Assembly (NCBI GenBank): GCA_007127665.1
Contig: SKYY01000082.1
Span: 1-8,350, forward strand
From: Balneolales bacterium
Lineage (GTDB): Bacteria; Bacteroidota; Rhodothermia; Balneolales; Natronogracilivirgulaceae
DNA length: 8,350 bases
Direction of reading: 5' to 3'
Below, in pieces: positions 7,087 to 8,350 of the stretch. A program made the translations under genes and the position numbers. Positions within the stretch are counted from its first letter, which is position 1, and each line of letters opens with the position of its first letter. A model generated the notes under the pieces. That model had not been told where the DNA came from, ran no database searches, and saw only the letters and a program-made list of their open reading frames with translations.

Positions 7087-7122
7087 CAAAAATAGGACTA
7101 TAACAGGACATTATAACCAATT
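7087..7122 (-). promoter_or_regulatory. Possible promoter of the nuo genes
   Basis: In the 71-base gap before nuoA the minus strand has TATTTTTG (7087-7094), which fits the TAnnTTTG -7 element of Bacteroidota primary-sigma promoters, with an AATTGG (7117-7122) upstream. The spacing of 22 bases between TTGG and the -7 element is a little long. A TATAAT also occurs at 7110-7115 but has no good -35 partner. If TATTTTTG is used, transcription would begin about 15-20 bases before the nuoA ATG. The assignment rests on pattern only. Confidence 0.35.
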
Positions 7123-7124
7123 AA

Positions 7125-7151
7125 CCGATAAAAATCATCCCAGTTTATCGG
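7125..7151 (-). other. Inverted repeat spanning the stop codon of the DHOD-like gene
   Basis: CCGATAAA at 7125-7132 and TTTATCGG at 7144-7151 are perfect 8-base complements with an 11-base spacer that contains the stop codon. The stem is AT-rich and no U-run follows directly, so it is at best a weak terminator or attenuator. It could instead be an operator next to the presumed nuoA promoter. Confidence 0.4.
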
Positions 7152-8142
7152 CCCGGTAACTCTGGAGGATACGGATATAGTTGGCACGTTCGAACGAGGT
7201 CGGATCGGCTACAGAGGCGGAACTCATGGCTCCCTTCATCTGCGCTACGGACTCATACTCATTCTGCTCCATCCAGATTTTCATCTCCTCAACGATGTTG
7301 AACAGCTTGTCACAACCTTCGCGGAGCAGCGTTGAAGCCATCTGCGTCACATCAGCACCGACCATGATCATTTTGACCACATCTTCCGCCGAGTGGATAC
7401 CGGTGGTGGCGGCGAGACTGCACTTCAGGTGGGGGCGCAGCATGGCAATCCAGCGAAGTGGCAGACGTTTTTCAAACGAGTTGCTAAGCTCAAGGCTGGG
7501 AGCGATCTCTTTCGACTCCAGATCGATATCGGGCTGGTAGAAGCGGTTGAACAGCACAAGGCCGTCCGCCCCGGCATCTTCCAGTCTTTTGGCCATATTG
7601 GCAAAAGCACTGAAATAGGGTCCGAGTTTTATGGATACGGGAATGGTCACGGACTCTTTCACCGCCTTGAGGTCGTTGACATACATATCCTCTACTTTTT
7701 GAGAGGTCATCTCCGGATCAGCGGCGATGTAGTAGATGTTCAGCTCAAGCGCATCGGCACCCGCTTCCTGCATTTTTTTGGCGTAGCTCATCCAGCCGCC
7801 TTCCGACACGCCGTTAAGGCTGGCTATAACCGGTATATCGACCGTCTCTTTGATCTTGCGGATGTGTTCCAGATAGTCCTCAGCCTCCAGGTTGTGGTAC
7901 TGATCGGGCTCCGGGAAGTAGGTCAGTGCTTCGGCGTAACTGTTTGACGCGATGTTGGTAAAATGGTCCAGCGCCTGGTTTTCCCTGGCGATCTGCTCCT
8001 CAAAGAGAGAATACATCACGATTGCGGACGCACCGGCATCTTCCAGGCGTTTTACCTGCGCCATGTCTTTGCTCATGGGGGAGGCGGATGGGACCAGCGG
8101 GCTTTTAAGCTTAAGTCCTAAATAATTGGTTTCCAGATTCAT
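7135..8142 (-). CDS. Dihydroorotate dehydrogenase-like FMN protein, substrate unknown
   Basis: This 335-residue protein is a TIM-barrel flavoprotein of the dihydroorotate dehydrogenase superfamily. The N-terminal MNLETNYLGLKLKSPLVPSA resembles the family start, SIKLGP with K172 matches the FMN-contacting lysine, and TTGIHSAEDVVKMIMVGAD (247-265) fits the phosphate-binding C-terminal half of the barrel. The usual NxSCPN-type motif that supplies the catalytic Cys or Ser is replaced by ELNIYYIAAD (133-142), so this is probably not the pyrimidine enzyme PyrD. The C-terminal segment around DPTSFERANYIRILQSY (313-329) is typical of a subgroup annotated as DHOD-like that is often found beside PFOR genes, as here. 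It follows nifJ by 91 bases and precedes nuoA by 71. The ATG at 8140-8142 has no Shine-Dalgarno site. The substrate and redox partner are unknown; a ferredoxin link is inference from context. Confidence 0.9.
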   Translation of the reverse strand: MNLETNYLGLKLKSPLVPSASPMSKDMAQVKRLEDAGASAIVMYSLFEEQIARENQALDHFTNIASNSYAEALTYFPEPDQYHNLEAEDYLEHIRKIKETVDIPVIASLNGVSEGGWMSYAKKMQEAGADALELNIYYIAADPEMTSQKVEDMYVNDLKAVKESVTIPVSIKLGPYFSAFANMAKRLEDAGADGLVLFNRFYQPDIDLESKEIAPSLELSNSFEKRLPLRWIAMLRPHLKCSLAATTGIHSAEDVVKMIMVGADVTQMASTLLREGCDKLFNIVEEMKIWMEQNEYESVAQMKGAMSSASVADPTSFERANYIRILQSYRADKLG

Positions 8143-8191
8143 AACGGGTCATTAAATAGTAAATAGTTTCGGGAAAAAGTCGGGATCAGGC

Positions 8192-8215
8192 GTCCCGGAG
8201 ACCATGCTCCGGGAC
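8192..8215 (-). terminator. GC-rich hairpin after nifJ, possible terminator
   Basis: GTCCCGGAG and CTCCGGGAC form a perfect 9-base-pair stem with a 6-base loop, 18 bases after the nifJ stop. A TTTTT run on the transcribed strand follows only about 13 bases after the stem (8174-8178), farther than in a standard intrinsic terminator. It may terminate, attenuate, or stabilise the 3' end of the nifJ message. The remaining 50 bases before the DHOD-like gene are AT-rich and may hold a promoter, but no convincing consensus is seen. Confidence 0.45.
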
Positions 8216-8233
8216 TTCCGATCATTTGGGTAC

Positions 8234-8350
8234 TCAGGATTCCTGCTTGACGGGTTCGTACATTTTTTCCATCTCAACGTACTGGCGCCAGCGCTCGTTG
8301 ACAAACTCCTGCGCCTGCTTCATGTACTGAGCAGCAACAGCAGGATGCGA
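8234..8350 (-). CDS. nifJ: Pyruvate:ferredoxin (flavodoxin) oxidoreductase, C-terminal end only
   Basis: Only the last 38 codons are in the window, ending at the TGA at 8234-8236; the family is about 1,170-1,200 residues, so the gene extends far beyond the right edge. The fragment SHPAVAAQYMKQAQEFVNER followed by WRQYVEME matches the C-terminal helix of single-chain PFOR enzymes, which end with an aligned residue pattern of Ala-Gln, Glu-Arg-Trp and Tyr. The full enzyme oxidises pyruvate with CoA to acetyl-CoA and CO2 and reduces ferredoxin or flavodoxin. Placement beside a DHOD-like gene supports the assignment, since these two are frequent neighbours. With so short a piece the call is tentative. 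Confidence 0.7.
   Translation of the reverse strand, partial: SHPAVAAQYMKQAQEFVNERWRQYVEMEKMYEPVKQES

Noticed and set aside
7393..7947. Plus-strand open frame of 184 codons opposite the DHOD-like gene
   Set aside because: It is antisense to a conserved barrel protein and lacks any recognisable domain or start signal.
8171..8186. Short direct repeat TCGGGA-type units before the DHOD-like gene
   Set aside because: Two six-base copies at this spacing are easily expected by chance and do not match a known operator or attachment site.

Overview
This window carries the 5' three quarters of a respiratory complex I (NADH-quinone oxidoreductase type) operon. All genes lie on the minus strand, so they read from the right end to the left. 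In transcription order they are: the last 38 codons of a pyruvate:ferredoxin oxidoreductase (nifJ), a dihydroorotate-dehydrogenase-like flavoprotein, then nuoA, nuoB, nuoC, nuoD, nuoH, nuoI, nuoJ, nuoK and the first 442 codons of nuoL, which runs off the left edge. Coding density is very high. The only notable gaps are 91 bases (nifJ to the DHOD-like gene, with a strong hairpin), 71 bases (DHOD-like gene to nuoA, with promoter-like sequence) and about 63 bases (nuoA to nuoB).

The organism is probably a member of the Bacteroidota/Chlorobiota/Balneolota-Rhodothermota assemblage. The basis is the order nuoABCDHIJKL with separate nuoC and nuoD, no nuoE, nuoF or nuoG between nuoD and nuoH, the style of the NuoB and NuoI sequences, few Shine-Dalgarno sites, a TAnnTTTG-like element before nuoA, and base composition near 50 percent GC. 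This is inference from family resemblance; a finer placement is not possible by eye.

Functionally, NuoB, NuoC, NuoD and NuoI form the connecting and quinone-reducing arm, with Fe-S clusters N2, N6a and N6b. NuoA, NuoH, NuoJ, NuoK and NuoL form the proton-pumping membrane arm; nuoM and nuoN are expected just beyond the left edge. The NADH-oxidising module is absent where most 14-gene operons carry it, and the gene cluster lies directly behind a PFOR gene, whose product makes reduced ferredoxin. A ferredoxin-driven, 11-subunit complex I is therefore a reasonable hypothesis, although nuoEFG could be elsewhere in the genome.

The most unusual local features are charged, low-complexity C-terminal tails on several cytoplasm-facing subunits. 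NuoI has a roughly 110-residue Lys/Glu/Ala tail with an internal nine-residue repeat. NuoA has a Pro-Glu tail encoded by a hexanucleotide microsatellite. NuoJ and NuoB have shorter tails. The DHOD-like protein lacks the usual catalytic Cys/Ser motif of PyrD, so its reaction is unknown. No mobile elements, CRISPR arrays, tRNA or rRNA genes were seen.
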